Shown piece after piece: positions 7,590-15,337 of a DNA stretch of 16,120 nucleotides. Both the position numbers and the translations under genes were made by a program. Origin of the DNA: an uncultured Mollicutes bacterium (GTDB lineage Bacteria; Bacillota_I; Bacilli_A; RFN20; CAG-826); the NCBI GenBank assembly GCA_900545015.1, contig UQXJ01000030.1:1-16120 (forward strand). The letters run 5' to 3'. Numbering within the stretch: position 1 is the stretch's first letter; each line of letters starts with the position of its first letter. Under the pieces are notes generated by a model. It was not told the DNA's origin. It saw only the letters and a program-made list of their open reading frames with translations, and ran no database searches.

Positions 7590-7598
7590 ATTATAGCA
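7590..7598 (-). promoter_or_regulatory. extended -10 promoter of the GNAT gene
   Basis: The minus strand reads TGCTATAAT (TGn plus a perfect TATAAT at 7590-7595). No good -35 box stands 17 bases upstream, as is common for extended -10 promoters. The leader is about 25-30 bases and contains AAGGAG at 7569-7574. Confidence 0.6.
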
Positions 7599-7682
7599 AA
7601 AATAAGAATGATACATTTATGAAATTATTTTAATTAGTATCTTTTCTATTAAAAAACCTTGCAAATCACAACTATTTTCAAA

Positions 7683-8828
7683 TTATGCTTTAATATAGTC
7701 TCTTAATTCATCATCTTCACAAAAGATAAAACAGCCTTTTTGTCCACGTGATAATAAAGTTTTATACGTGTTTCTTATTATTTTGTCTGCAACAAAAGGG
7801 TCTTTATTTCCTCTTAAAGATTGATCAGTTTTTGCTCTTTTTGTAGCATCTGTAACGACTTTGTTTCCTCTATAAATAAGATCTTTTCCAATAATAACAC
7901 CACAATAATCAAACTCAAGTCCTTGTGATGTATGAATGCATCCAACTTGTTCAAAAGAGTCTTCATCAATTGCCCATGTTGAAGTGCTTGAAAAATTCCA
8001 TTGGGCTTCAAAATTGTTCTTCAGTTTTATATCATACTCACTAGGATCTTTTTTGCTTATCCAGTTGTAGCAATAACCGGCAAGCATACGAGCTTTATTT
8101 GCTTTCTTATTTAATTCTCTTAATTCATCTCTCATTTTATTTGGATCATCAAAAACTCTGACATCATAGTCGATGTCATTTATATTAAAATTTGCTGTTT
8201 CTCTGATTTCTAATAAATTATCAAGAAAAGCTAGATAGCCATCGCTTCCACCACATCTAAACTGTGATGCTAAAATTAAATCATCACCAACATGAACTTT
8301 AGAATTTGATTCTTTTGCCCATTTTTTAATTTCATTTACTGAACCTATATCTTTTGTTGTAACAACTTGGTCTTCATCAATAAAGAAAACACTGATTTTT
8401 GAAGCATTTATAATTTCTTTGATTTGATTTACGCCTTTATTTTGAAATAATCCAGGTTTTTCATTAAGACGATGTGCTTCATCAACTAATAAGCAATCAA
8501 ACAAATTAGTTTTAGTATCAACAAATGAGCCCGATCCCTTAAATAAATTCTCAATATATCTTTTCTTAAATTCTTTTTTAATTAATTCAGCTACAAAGAC
8601 ACTTCTAGGAGCAGCATTTTTTGTTACATATTCGACGTTATACCCCGATTGAATTAAATAAGATAGCAAATTAATTGCAACAACAGATTTGCCAGTTCCT
8701 GGACCTCCTTGAACAATAACAGTATATTTTTTATCAGTTTTAATCGTATTTTCAACAAGTTTTTTAATAGTAGCATAAGCTACTTGTTGCTCATCAATCA
8801 TTGTAAAAACCTTATTTCCTTTAAGCAA
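7683..8828 (-). CDS. C-terminal fragment: DUF2075 / Schlafen group-3-like helicase domain
   Basis: This frame encodes the ATPase part of a DUF2075 (PF09848) protein. Walker A is GGPGTGKS (residues 41-48 from 8828) and the Walker B/DEAH box is LLVDEAH (113-119). The phosphate-sensing FFIDEDQ, SQFRCGG, and the SF1-like HTSQGLEFDYCGVIIG near the C-terminus are also present. The frame stays open upstream to 8990, and its 5' part (APIFLKHD ... YTIENGKIKPS) matches the linker of intact relatives as I recall them. The 8828 boundary is only the first possible start (TTG); an ATG at 8801 would begin just before the ATPase core. No SD supports either. It is best read as the back half of a gene split by a frameshift, although the ATPase core is complete and undamaged. 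Confidence 0.8.
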   Translation of the reverse strand: MLKGNKVFTMIDEQQVAYATIKKLVENTIKTDKKYTVIVQGGPGTGKSVVAINLLSYLIQSGYNVEYVTKNAAPRSVFVAELIKKEFKKRYIENLFKGSGSFVDTKTNLFDCLLVDEAHRLNEKPGLFQNKGVNQIKEIINASKISVFFIDEDQVVTTKDIGSVNEIKKWAKESNSKVHVGDDLILASQFRCGGSDGYLAFLDNLLEIRETANFNINDIDYDVRVFDDPNKMRDELRELNKKANKARMLAGYCYNWISKKDPSEYDIKLKNNFEAQWNFSSTSTWAIDEDSFEQVGCIHTSQGLEFDYCGVIIGKDLIYRGNKVVTDATKRAKTDQSLRGNKDPFVADKIIRNTYKTLLSRGQKGCFIFCEDDELRDYIKA

Positions 8829-8974
8829 TGAGCCAATTGCATCTTGAAGAGCAATCGAAGGTTTAATTTTACCGTTTTCAATTGTATATAAAATTTCACC
8901 TTTATCAGGTTTTGCTACATATTTTTTAATAAAATCTCTTAAAGCTAATTGGTCATGTTTTAAAAATATAGGTG

Positions 8975-9520
8975 CTAATTCAATTGCACATTATATTTTG
9001 AATTTTTAATTTCATTAATGTGTTCATCTTTGTAGTTATGACAAAAAGCACAAGGATATAATCCTATATCTTTATTTCCAACAGTTTCATTAAATGATTC
9101 AATTGCTTTTGCGTAACTATAAGCTCGGTAGCAAGGATGAGTTACTGCTCTCATCGCTCCACCAACAAAAGTTGTTACAACATCATCTCGACTTGTTGCA
9201 TAGCATTCTTCCCATTTCTTTAATTCTATAATTACAACATTTTCTTTATTTTGATTATCATAACCTGTAACGAGAAAATCTACTCTTTTTGAAGTGAGTG
9301 GAATTTGATATTCGATAGCAACATTAATGTCTTGATTGATGCTTGAATTATTGCAAAGAACATTATTCATCACCATCAAATAATTATTAAAAGCACGATA
9401 TTCTGCAGGGTTATTGTGATTAATTCCGTTTTCTCTAAAACATTTTTCAATACGATCAGCAATCATCCCCATCAAGACATCATTAGAAAATTGTCTTAAG
9501 TTTCCTTGATATACAATCAT
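8975..9520 (-). CDS. N-terminal fragment: PD-(D/E)XK nuclease-like domain of the DUF2075 protein
   Basis: The 181-residue frame starts with ATG at 9520, overlapping the MazG gene stop as ATGA. It shows a PD-(D/E)XK nuclease-like core: E70 in a helix, D81 in the strand KRVDFLVTG, and E99-L-K101 in the strand VVIIELKKW. TFVGGAMRAVTHPCYRAYSYAKAIE follows, which in relatives leads on to the helicase linker. The last codons before TAG are out of register and not conserved, as expected past a frameshift. Alone it lacks the ATPase, so activity of this piece is doubtful. A nuclease joined to an SF1-like ATPase suggests a role in nucleic-acid restriction or repair; that is inference. Confidence 0.75.
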   Translation of the reverse strand: MIVYQGNLRQFSNDVLMGMIADRIEKCFRENGINHNNPAEYRAFNNYLMVMNNVLCNNSSINQDINVAIEYQIPLTSKRVDFLVTGYDNQNKENVVIIELKKWEECYATSRDDVVTTFVGGAMRAVTHPCYRAYSYAKAIESFNETVGNKDIGLYPCAFCHNYKDEHINEIKNSKYNVQLN

Positions 9521-9837
9521 AATTTATTATATTTTTTAGCATTCCCTTTTGCTTTTTCAACTGGATATTTTGCTTCATTTTTATTCATTTTTTCGTTAAC
9601 AATTTCATCTTCATCAAGATTTAATTTGTCTAATAAATCTCTACAATAAACAAGAACGTCAGCGAGTTCTTCTTTTACAGCTTGTAAATCATAATTGTCA
9701 TCTGACCATTGGAAGCATTCTAAAAGTTCGTTTGCTTCAATACTAATTGATTTAGCAAGATTAGCAGGTGAATGAAATTGTCCCCATTCTCTATCTTCTG
9801 AAAATTTTCTAATTCTTTGAATCGTTTCTTTTTTCAT
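9517..9837 (-). CDS. MazG-type nucleotide pyrophosphohydrolase
   Basis: A 106-residue all-alpha NTP-PPase of the MazG superfamily (PF03819) that hydrolyses nucleoside triphosphates to the monophosphate and pyrophosphate. The metal-binding ExxE...ExxD pattern is present as EANELLECFQW followed by EELADVLVY. The opening MKKETIQRIRKFSEDREWGQFH is where this small family normally begins, so I place the start at 9837. A longer form from ATG 9888 (17 extra residues) is open and has AAAGGA 4 bases before it; the shorter form has a weaker GAAAGAG. The stop overlaps the nuclease-helicase start by 4 bp (ATGA), so the two are probably one functional unit, with the pyrophosphohydrolase upstream. Confidence 0.88.
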   Translation of the reverse strand: MKKETIQRIRKFSEDREWGQFHSPANLAKSISIEANELLECFQWSDDNYDLQAVKEELADVLVYCRDLLDKLNLDEDEIVNEKMNKNEAKYPVEKAKGNAKKYNKL

Positions 9838-9955
9838 AAATTCACTCTTTCTAAAAACACTATAAATAATATTACACTTATATGGCATTTTTTCCTTTTT
9901 AAAATGAGTGAATAGATATCTTCTTATTTAAAATTAATAATATTTAGCAATTCTA

Positions 9956-10435
9956 TTACCAACTAATTTTGGCATTAGACATTTTTTTGTCTTTATCAAC
10001 GCTTAAATAATAGCAAAAATAGCCTCCCACATCGTCTGTAACATTGCGCTTATTTGCTATTGATTCTAAATAAACATCATAACTATTATTATTTTTTTCA
10101 ATGCTTTTTAATTTATAGCCTTTAATTGAACCAGAAGTTGCCTGTACAATTAAAGCAATTAAATCATTATTTAAAAAATATTTTTCATCATATTTAGAAT
10201 TTTCCTTTATAAATTCTTCATTAAATTCTTTTTTAAAAATATCATTATTCTTTAAAAACGAATCAAATTCATTAACTGATTTAACAAGCATCGCTAAAGA
10301 AGGCTTAAGTTCCATACAAAATTCATTGCCTAGACTAAATGGCACACTTTATAGCATTCTCCCATTGCACGATGATGCTTGAAATAAGATGGATAAAAAG
10401 CAAACAATTTTATATAGCTTATTGAATTTTTTCAT
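9956..10435 (-). pseudogene. small lipoprotein gene interrupted by an in-frame TAA
   Basis: An AAAGGAG SD (plus strand 10443-10449) stands 7 bases before ATG 10435. This starts a textbook lipoprotein signal peptide: MKKFNK, a hydrophobic core, then QASSC with Cys23. Codon 29 is TAA (10349-10351). The same frame then runs on without interruption for 130 codons to TAG or TAA before 9956. That part has the periplasm-type segment KYDEKYFLNNDLIALIVQATSGS, which I recall from Firmicutes lipoproteins with GSGSIRH-like motifs and no assigned function. The first alternative starts after the stop (GTG 10345, ATG 10315) have no SD and would yield a protein without an export signal. I read it as one gene broken by a nonsense mutation or base error. 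Confidence 0.7.
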
Positions 10436-10523
10436 GTTTTTGCTCCTTTATCAATTAAGAAACTGTGATAAAAAATACGTTTTAATTTTAGATCTTTTAT
10501 TTTCTAATTATTTAATCAATCTT

Positions 10524-10532
10524 ATATTAGCA
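10524..10532 (-). promoter_or_regulatory. candidate extended -10 promoter of the lipoprotein gene
   Basis: The minus strand reads TGCTAATAT, a TGn extension plus a near-consensus -10, about 89 bases before the ATG at 10435. No convincing -35 box is present. The rest of 10436-10651 is AT-rich and shows no gene on either strand. Confidence 0.3.
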
Positions 10533-10651
10533 AAAAATGCAAATATAAACCATTTTTACTTATTAAACAATTAAGAATTCAGTTTTTAGTTCAAAAATAA
10601 AGTAGTAATGCTTCAGCTCATCATTTTTAGTTTCCAATCATTTTAAGAGGT

Positions 10652-11941
10652 TTAATTTTTTAAAGCAGTTATCGGAAAAATATAAACTCCATTTTTATCT
10701 TTAAAAGCTAAATTCCCTGAACCATAAATAACGGACTTAAAGATAGGCTTTTGTCCACTGGCTAAAAATATTTCATTACAAACTTTAGTTAGATTATTTG
10801 AAGCTTCTTCTGCTTTATTTATACCAAGTTTTATTTCAATTGCGCACCACGAACCATCTTTAAATTCTATTATGGAATCAATTTCATTGTCTTTATAATC
10901 TTGATAATGATAAATTTTAGCATCTAAAGATTGAGCATAAATTGATAAATCTCTTTCTACCATAGCTTCAAACAAAAAGTCAAAAGTATTTAAGTCCTTC
11001 ATTAATTTACTAGGGTTCAAATTTAGCACTGCACATGCCATTGCTGGATCTGAAAAATGTCTTTTTTCACTTTGCTTCACTCTTAAAGAAGACCTTACAT
11101 TAGGTGAAAATGGTTCGATATTATTAAGTAGAAATAATCTATTAAATGCATCCAAGTACTTGACGAGGGTGTTTTTACTAATGGAAGAACTGTCGTTTTC
11201 AATTATATCTTTCAATATTGTGTTGTTAGAAACTGTTGTCGATTCATTTCTCGCTAAGGATTTTAAAATAAGTTTAGCTTTTTGTGAATTATACTCTATT
11301 TCATCATCTAATGACCTTAAATCCGCTTTTAAAATGTTTTCCATATAAGATTGAGCCAGTAATCCGCAATCCTCTTTTGAAGTTTCTAAATTTCCAGGCC
11401 ATCCTCCACGTACTATTAAATATGCAAGTTCTTCTAACGTTGTGTCGTTTAGTATTTGTGTTTCAAATTTTCCAAAATATAAATCTTCTAAAGATATCGC
11501 ACCAGTAGAATTTTTTGACTCGAAAAGTGACATAGTATTCATTCTAATACTTTTAATTCTACCCGTTCCACTATGCATAACACCTTTAGTTTTCGGAGTC
11601 GAAGAGCCTGTTAAAATAATTTGACCTTTTTCGTTACTTTTATCAACGTACGCTCTAGTTGCATCCCATAAAGAAGGAACTTCTTGATATTCGTCTATTA
11701 ATCTTGGCTTTTTTCCATTTAAAACTGAGAAAGGTTCGATTTGAGCCAACATTCGATTTGAAAAATTTCCTGTAGGATCACCAACAAGAAATTCACTTTG
11801 TGCATGATAGGAAGACGTCCAAGTTTTTCCACACCACTTTGGTCCTTCTATGCAAATTGCACCAAAAATTTTTAAATTTCTTTCAATAACAGAGTCTATA
11901 ATTCTTAATTTATATTTAGACTCATTAACAATTTTATCCAT
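10652..11941 (-). CDS. AAA ATPase with DUF4143 (AAA_14 family)
   Basis: A 429-residue protein of the common AAA_14/DUF4143 type (PF13173, PF13635). Walker A is GPKWCGKT (33-40), with Trp and Cys in unusual variable positions. Walker B is PRLIDEYQ (79-86) and the sensor strand is ILTGSSTP (109-116). The middle region has VRGGWPGNL (177-185) and SYMENILKADL. The C-terminal part resembles a PD-(D/E)XK fold, with D355 in NEIDSIIEF and E369-I-K371. Members are often found in host-associated bacteria and archaea; they are suspected to act in defence or toxin-antitoxin-like systems, but no activity is established. The SD before ATG is weak. A triple 23-bp repeat lies 31 bp upstream. It is a lone gene, probably horizontally mobile. 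Confidence 0.88.
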   Translation of the reverse strand: MDKIVNESKYKLRIIDSVIERNLKIFGAICIEGPKWCGKTWTSSYHAQSEFLVGDPTGNFSNRMLAQIEPFSVLNGKKPRLIDEYQEVPSLWDATRAYVDKSNEKGQIILTGSSTPKTKGVMHSGTGRIKSIRMNTMSLFESKNSTGAISLEDLYFGKFETQILNDTTLEELAYLIVRGGWPGNLETSKEDCGLLAQSYMENILKADLRSLDDEIEYNSQKAKLILKSLARNESTTVSNNTILKDIIENDSSSISKNTLVKYLDAFNRLFLLNNIEPFSPNVRSSLRVKQSEKRHFSDPAMACAVLNLNPSKLMKDLNTFDFLFEAMVERDLSIYAQSLDAKIYHYQDYKDNEIDSIIEFKDGSWCAIEIKLGINKAEEASNNLTKVCNEIFLASGQKPIFKSVIYGSGNLAFKDKNGVYIFPITALKN

Positions 11942-11971
11942 AATTTATTATTTCCAATTATAATTTTATCA

Positions 11972-12033
11972 AACTGACCCATATTTTCAACTATAACTGA
12001 CCCATATTTTTAAGTTTAACTGACCTGCTTTTT
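11972..12033. repeat. three tandem repeats, 23-bp period, IS21-end-like
   Basis: AACTGACCCATATTTT occurs at 11972-11987 and 11995-12010, and a third diverged copy AACTGACCTGCTTTTT at 12018-12033. The spacing is exactly 23 bp each time, about two helical turns, so the copies face the same side of the DNA. Tandem GGGTCAGTTT-type units are what I recall from the ends of IS21-family elements (transposase binding sites), but no istA or istB is here. They could also bind a regulator of the adjacent ATPase gene. Confidence 0.7.
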
Positions 12034-12222
12034 AAAATCTTAATTGATGCAAACCTTTATGATTTTCTCCTATTATTGATAATGCAAAGTTCAGAAACAT
12101 AGAAATTAACGAGCTATTAAACTGCTCAATAGAATTGAAAAGTACTACAAAATAATTTTATATTCGAAAGACAGATAATATATTAATGATTTTATATAAA
12201 TACGCTCTATTCATTATCACTA

Positions 12223-12250
12223 TTGAAACATAAAAACCAACTTTTATAAT
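12223..12250 (+). promoter_or_regulatory. promoter of the trmB-MFS-SGNH operon
   Basis: TTGAAA (12223-12228) and TATAAT (12245-12250) are 16 bases apart. An AAGGAG SD (12260-12265) follows, 7 bases before ATG 12273, leaving a leader of roughly 15-20 bases. The short palindrome ATAGTAACTAT (12249-12259) covers the end of the -10 box and the start site, and is a possible operator for the TrmB product. Confidence 0.7.
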
Positions 12251-12272
12251 AGTAACTATAAGGAGAAACACT

Positions 12273-13154
12273 ATGATAGATAATGAAAATTATAAATTTC
12301 TCTTAGAAATCGGCTTTACGCTAAACGAAGCAAAAGTCTATTTAACCTTATTACAAAATAGATACTTAAATGGATACGAAATAAGCAAACTTTCTAACGT
12401 ATCTCGTTCTTTAGTTTATAACGTAATTGATAGATTGGTTGCTAAAGGTTTCGTTTTAAAAAGTGAAGGCCAGATAAACTATTATTGTGCTTTGCCATAT
12501 GATAAAGTTATTGAAAAAATTAAAAATGATAATATTAATAAATTAAACGTAGCTAGAGAAAAATTGAAAAATTATTCCCGTATAGAAAATGAATCTGAGT
12601 ATATTTTCAATATTAAAGGAATAGATGAATTCTTTAGTAAGGCAAATGATTTAATATTAAATGCTAAAAAAGAGATTTCTATTTCTATTTGGAAAGAAGA
12701 CTTTCCTAAAATCGAAGAAAGTTTATCAATTGCTTCTAAAAAAGGTATTAAAATTTATATCTTTAGTTTTTCAAATATAGATTTTCCTTATGGAGAGTTA
12801 TTTTCCTATCAACTTAAAGATCCAACCTCCTTATTTCCATATAGAAGAATAAGCATAGTTGTTGATGGCAAGGAAGTAATCATTGGAGAAAACGCAGGAG
12901 ATAAATCAATATGTGTTCTTTCTAAAAATCACGCTCTTGTTTCAATGACTACTGACGAAATTGTTCTCAATATTTTTTGGCTAAAATATATCAAATCAAA
13001 AGGTTTATTAAAAGATAATGCTACTTCTGATGAATTTTTAACTTTGTTAAGCAAATTACGTGAAGACTTGGGAGTTTCTCCCGACATGACAAAAAATTAT
13101 TTAGTATTCAATTTTCAATTTGGAGGTAAAGATTATGGATCAAACAAAAATTGA
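12273..13154 (+). CDS. TrmB family transcriptional regulator
   Basis: A 293-residue DNA-binding regulator. Residues ~8-75 form a TrmB-type winged helix (PF01978): LLEIGFTLNEAKVYLTLL, GYEISKLSNVSRSLVYNVIDRLVAKGFV, then a beta wing. A short coiled linker (~85-105) leads to a C-terminal effector domain (~115-230) of the TrmB/PLD-like fold, with FSKANDLILNAKKEISISIW and IASKKGIKIYIFSF. In this family that domain senses sugars or related ligands. It is the first gene of a plus-strand operon and probably regulates it. Its last 20 bases overlap the MFS gene and contain that gene's RBS. Confidence 0.9.
   Translation: MIDNENYKFLLEIGFTLNEAKVYLTLLQNRYLNGYEISKLSNVSRSLVYNVIDRLVAKGFVLKSEGQINYYCALPYDKVIEKIKNDNINKLNVAREKLKNYSRIENESEYIFNIKGIDEFFSKANDLILNAKKEISISIWKEDFPKIEESLSIASKKGIKIYIFSFSNIDFPYGELFSYQLKDPTSLFPYRRISIVVDGKEVIIGENAGDKSICVLSKNHALVSMTTDEIVLNIFWLKYIKSKGLLKDNATSDEFLTLLSKLREDLGVSPDMTKNYLVFNFQFGGKDYGSNKN
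13122..13126 (+). promoter_or_regulatory. ribosome binding site that decides the MFS start
   Basis: GGAGG lies inside the end of the trmB reading frame, 8 bases before ATG 13135. It rules out the TTG at 13120, which would precede the RBS, as the start. Confidence 0.85.
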
Positions 13155-14571
13155 AAAAAAGCAACAGCGTGAGGCTAAGGAATTAGTTCGAAGAGAAAGG
13201 CAAGTAAAATTTAAAGAAAACAAATTTTACATAATCTATCTTTTTATGATACTTTCTTTAGTATTCATAACTGATGAGATTGCATCTACCATTTCTATTC
13301 AATTCCAAAGTAATATCGTTAATGAATTCTTTGTGAATAAATTAGGAATGAGTTATGGTGAAGGACTTTCCATATTTTCTGCTTTAGGCTTTATCACTTA
13401 TCCAATATCATTATTAATGGTTGTATATCGTCCTCTTGCTGATAAATTTGGAAGAAAGCCTTTCTTAGTTTTAAATACTTTCTGCATGGCTTTAGGATTA
13501 TTCATCGTTTATCTTTCACAAGATATAGTCGTATATATGATTGGTGGAACATTAATGGGATTCATGGTTTCACACGATATGCAAGCCGTTTATATTCTTG
13601 AATGTTCTAGCGAGAAAAATCGAGCAAGAAATTATTCAATGATTAAAGCCATCGCTATTCTCGGAACACTTCTTGTTCCACTTTTAAGAGAAACTTTAAT
13701 GAAAAATGTAAGTGAAAGATGGCATTTAGTTTATTTAGTTCCTGCAATAATTGGATTTGTTCTTTCTTTTCTAGCTCTTTTATGTGCTAAGGAAACTCAT
13801 GTTTTCTTAACAAATAGAATCAATTATTTAAAAACCCCTTTAGATGTGAGAGAGAAAAAAACTAAAGAAGAAAAAATGAATAATGCTCAAGGTGGCATTA
13901 TAAATGCTATTAAATTTTCTTTTAAGCATCATCAACTTCGTTGTTTGATTATTGCTTGTGTTTTCTTCTATTTAGCATCATTAGCTACTACAACATATAA
14001 TACAGTCATGAAAGAAAGCGCAGGCATGACTGAAGAGCAAATTACCTATGCGCTATATTTATACCCAGTTGGTAACGCACTTGCTACTTTAATCAGTGGT
14101 TTCATTTCAGATAAATTCGGAAGAAAAGCGACTATTGTAACAATGGGCATCGCTTCTATTTGTTGTTACTCGGTCTTTATTGCTTCTTCTATGCTTTCAT
14201 GGTCGCCATATCTTACTGGCTTTGCTATTGGAGGATATATGGGATGCTATTGGGGAGCCGGAGATACTATTGGATCAATTATGTTTTCTGAATCATCTCC
14301 TACGAATTTTCGTTCATCAATAACAGTTATTAATACACTTTTAAATGGAGTTGTTGGAGGATTAGCATTAATCATTTCAATGGTTATAATTCCATTTATT
14401 CCAAGTAGTATGTTTGGATACGTCTATTTATGTTTAACCATACCTGGATTAATAGGAGCAACAATTGTGATTTTCAAATTCGTAGGTGAAACTAAAGGCT
14501 TAGATTTATCAAAAGTTACTGGAAAAGAATGGGATAAAAAGGATGTTAAAAATGAATCAACAAATATTTAA
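13135..14571 (+). CDS. MFS transporter, sugar-porter-like
   Basis: A 478-residue major facilitator with twelve predicted helices. After a highly charged cytoplasmic N-terminus (~1-30), helices begin at ~31. The MFS signature after helix 2 is RPLADKFGRKP (99-109), and its repeat in the second half is SGFISDKFGRKA (321-332). These DxxGRK loops are typical of sugar-porter and MHS-type symporters. A long basic central loop (~220-260) separates the halves. HDMQAVYILECSSEKNRAR (~147-165) follows the pattern of the helix 4-5 loop. It sits between a TrmB regulator and an SGNH esterase, so it probably imports the carbohydrate or ester that the regulator senses. The substrate cannot be named. Confidence 0.9.
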   Translation: MDQTKIEKKQQREAKELVRRERQVKFKENKFYIIYLFMILSLVFITDEIASTISIQFQSNIVNEFFVNKLGMSYGEGLSIFSALGFITYPISLLMVVYRPLADKFGRKPFLVLNTFCMALGLFIVYLSQDIVVYMIGGTLMGFMVSHDMQAVYILECSSEKNRARNYSMIKAIAILGTLLVPLLRETLMKNVSERWHLVYLVPAIIGFVLSFLALLCAKETHVFLTNRINYLKTPLDVREKKTKEEKMNNAQGGIINAIKFSFKHHQLRCLIIACVFFYLASLATTTYNTVMKESAGMTEEQITYALYLYPVGNALATLISGFISDKFGRKATIVTMGIASICCYSVFIASSMLSWSPYLTGFAIGGYMGCYWGAGDTIGSIMFSESSPTNFRSSITVINTLLNGVVGGLALIISMVIIPFIPSSMFGYVYLCLTIPGLIGATIVIFKFVGETKGLDLSKVTGKEWDKKDVKNESTNI

Positions 14572-15337
14572 TTATAAAACAGATGAAAAACCACTTGATA
14601 ATATTAAAGAAAATTGTGGTTTTGCTGCAATATTCAAGGATATCGGAGTTATTGGAGATTCGCTTTCAAGTGGTGAATTTGAAGCTACAGATGAAAATGG
14701 TCAAACTACTTATCATGATTTTTATGAATATTCATGGCCAGCTATTCTCGAGAGATTAACAGGAACTAGATATTCTAATTATTCTCGAGGTGGAATGAGT
14801 CTTAAAGAATTTTATGAATCATGGGCTGATAAAAACAATTTTTGGCAAAAAAAACAAGCCTATATCATCGATCTAGGAAATAATGATATATACTTGTACA
14901 AACAACAAATCGGAACTGTTAAAGATATTAATGTTGATAAGCCTTGCCTCAACCCTGACACTTATTTTGGCTATTTGGGAAAGGTTATAAGCAAACTCAA
15001 AAGTTTAGAAAAAGACTCAATTATATTTTTGGTTTCTATGCAAATTGATCATCTTTCAAAAGAAAAAGATGAAACTTCAAAATATGTAGCAAAAGAAATG
15101 GAAAAAGTAACAAAACTTTTTACTAATACATTCTTGATTGATATGACAACATATGGTCCAGCCTATGATGAAGAAACTCGAGAAAAATTTGCAATGGGAT
15201 TTCACCCTAATGCGATGGGATATTATATTTATGCATTAATGATTGGAAACTATATTGATTATATCATCAGAAAGAATTATAAGCATTTCTTTAAAGTTCC
15301 TTTTATAGGCACTGGCTTAGATAATAAGAATTATTGA
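14552..15337 (+). CDS. SGNH/GDSL hydrolase
   Basis: A 261-residue esterase-type enzyme (PF13472 class) with no signal peptide, so cytoplasmic. Block I is IGVIGDSLSSGEF with nucleophile Ser37, block II is SRGGM (Gly80), block III is LGNND (Asn111), and block V is GFHPNAMGYY with His218. The Asp usually three residues before the His is replaced by Met215. The C-terminus IDYIIRKNYKHFFKVPFIGT matches a gut-Firmicutes subfamily I recall. Start at 14552 is chosen because AAAGGA (14538-14543) lies 8 bases before it; ATG 14543 overlaps that SD. The gene overlaps the MFS gene by 20 bp. Likely job: removing acyl groups from the imported compound. Its last few codons lie in IS66-derived DNA. Confidence 0.88.
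   Translation: MNQQIFNYKTDEKPLDNIKENCGFAAIFKDIGVIGDSLSSGEFEATDENGQTTYHDFYEYSWPAILERLTGTRYSNYSRGGMSLKEFYESWADKNNFWQKKQAYIIDLGNNDIYLYKQQIGTVKDINVDKPCLNPDTYFGYLGKVISKLKSLEKDSIIFLVSMQIDHLSKEKDETSKYVAKEMEKVTKLFTNTFLIDMTTYGPAYDEETREKFAMGFHPNAMGYYIYALMIGNYIDYIIRKNYKHFFKVPFIGTGLDNKNY

Larger units (their letters stand above)
7683..9520 (-). pseudogene. PD-(D/E)XK nuclease + DUF2075 helicase gene, split by a one-base frameshift
   Basis: Joined, the two frames would give a protein of ~612 residues, the usual size for full-length Firmicutes DUF2075 proteins: nuclease-like domain, linker, ATPase/helicase. The N-terminal frame ends at TAG 8975-8977. The continuing frame has its own stop TAA at 8991-8993, so the shift must lie at about 8979-8990. 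The shift equals loss of one base in the DNA (a -1 change of reading frame). No X-XXY-YYZ slippery heptamer is visible there, so programmed frameshifting is unlikely. Domains on both sides look intact, which means the break is recent or is a sequencing error. Confidence 0.8.
11942..12272. other. divergent intergenic region between the ATPase and the TrmB operon
   Basis: The left third carries the 23-bp-period repeats (11972-12033) and a degenerate fourth copy near 12042. The right end carries the promoter and RBS of the TrmB gene. Between about 12060 and 12220 I see only AT-rich sequence with short palindromes (TAATATATTA, TTTATATAAA) and no gene or RNA. Confidence 0.6.

Noticed and set aside
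8978..8993. Programmed -1 frameshift in the DUF2075 gene
   Set aside because: No slippery heptamer or obvious downstream pseudoknot in the 12-base window where the shift must occur; a simple base loss fits better.
9838..9888. 17-residue N-terminal extension of the MazG protein
   Set aside because: Not part of the family, although an AAAGGA precedes ATG 9888. Kept only as an alternative start.
10389..10574. Plus-strand ORF of 61 codons, hydrophobic
   Set aside because: No SD, low-complexity AT-driven composition, and it lies antisense to the signal-peptide end and leader of the lipoprotein gene.
13120..13134. TTG start for the MFS gene
   Set aside because: It lies upstream of the GGAGG that serves ATG 13135.
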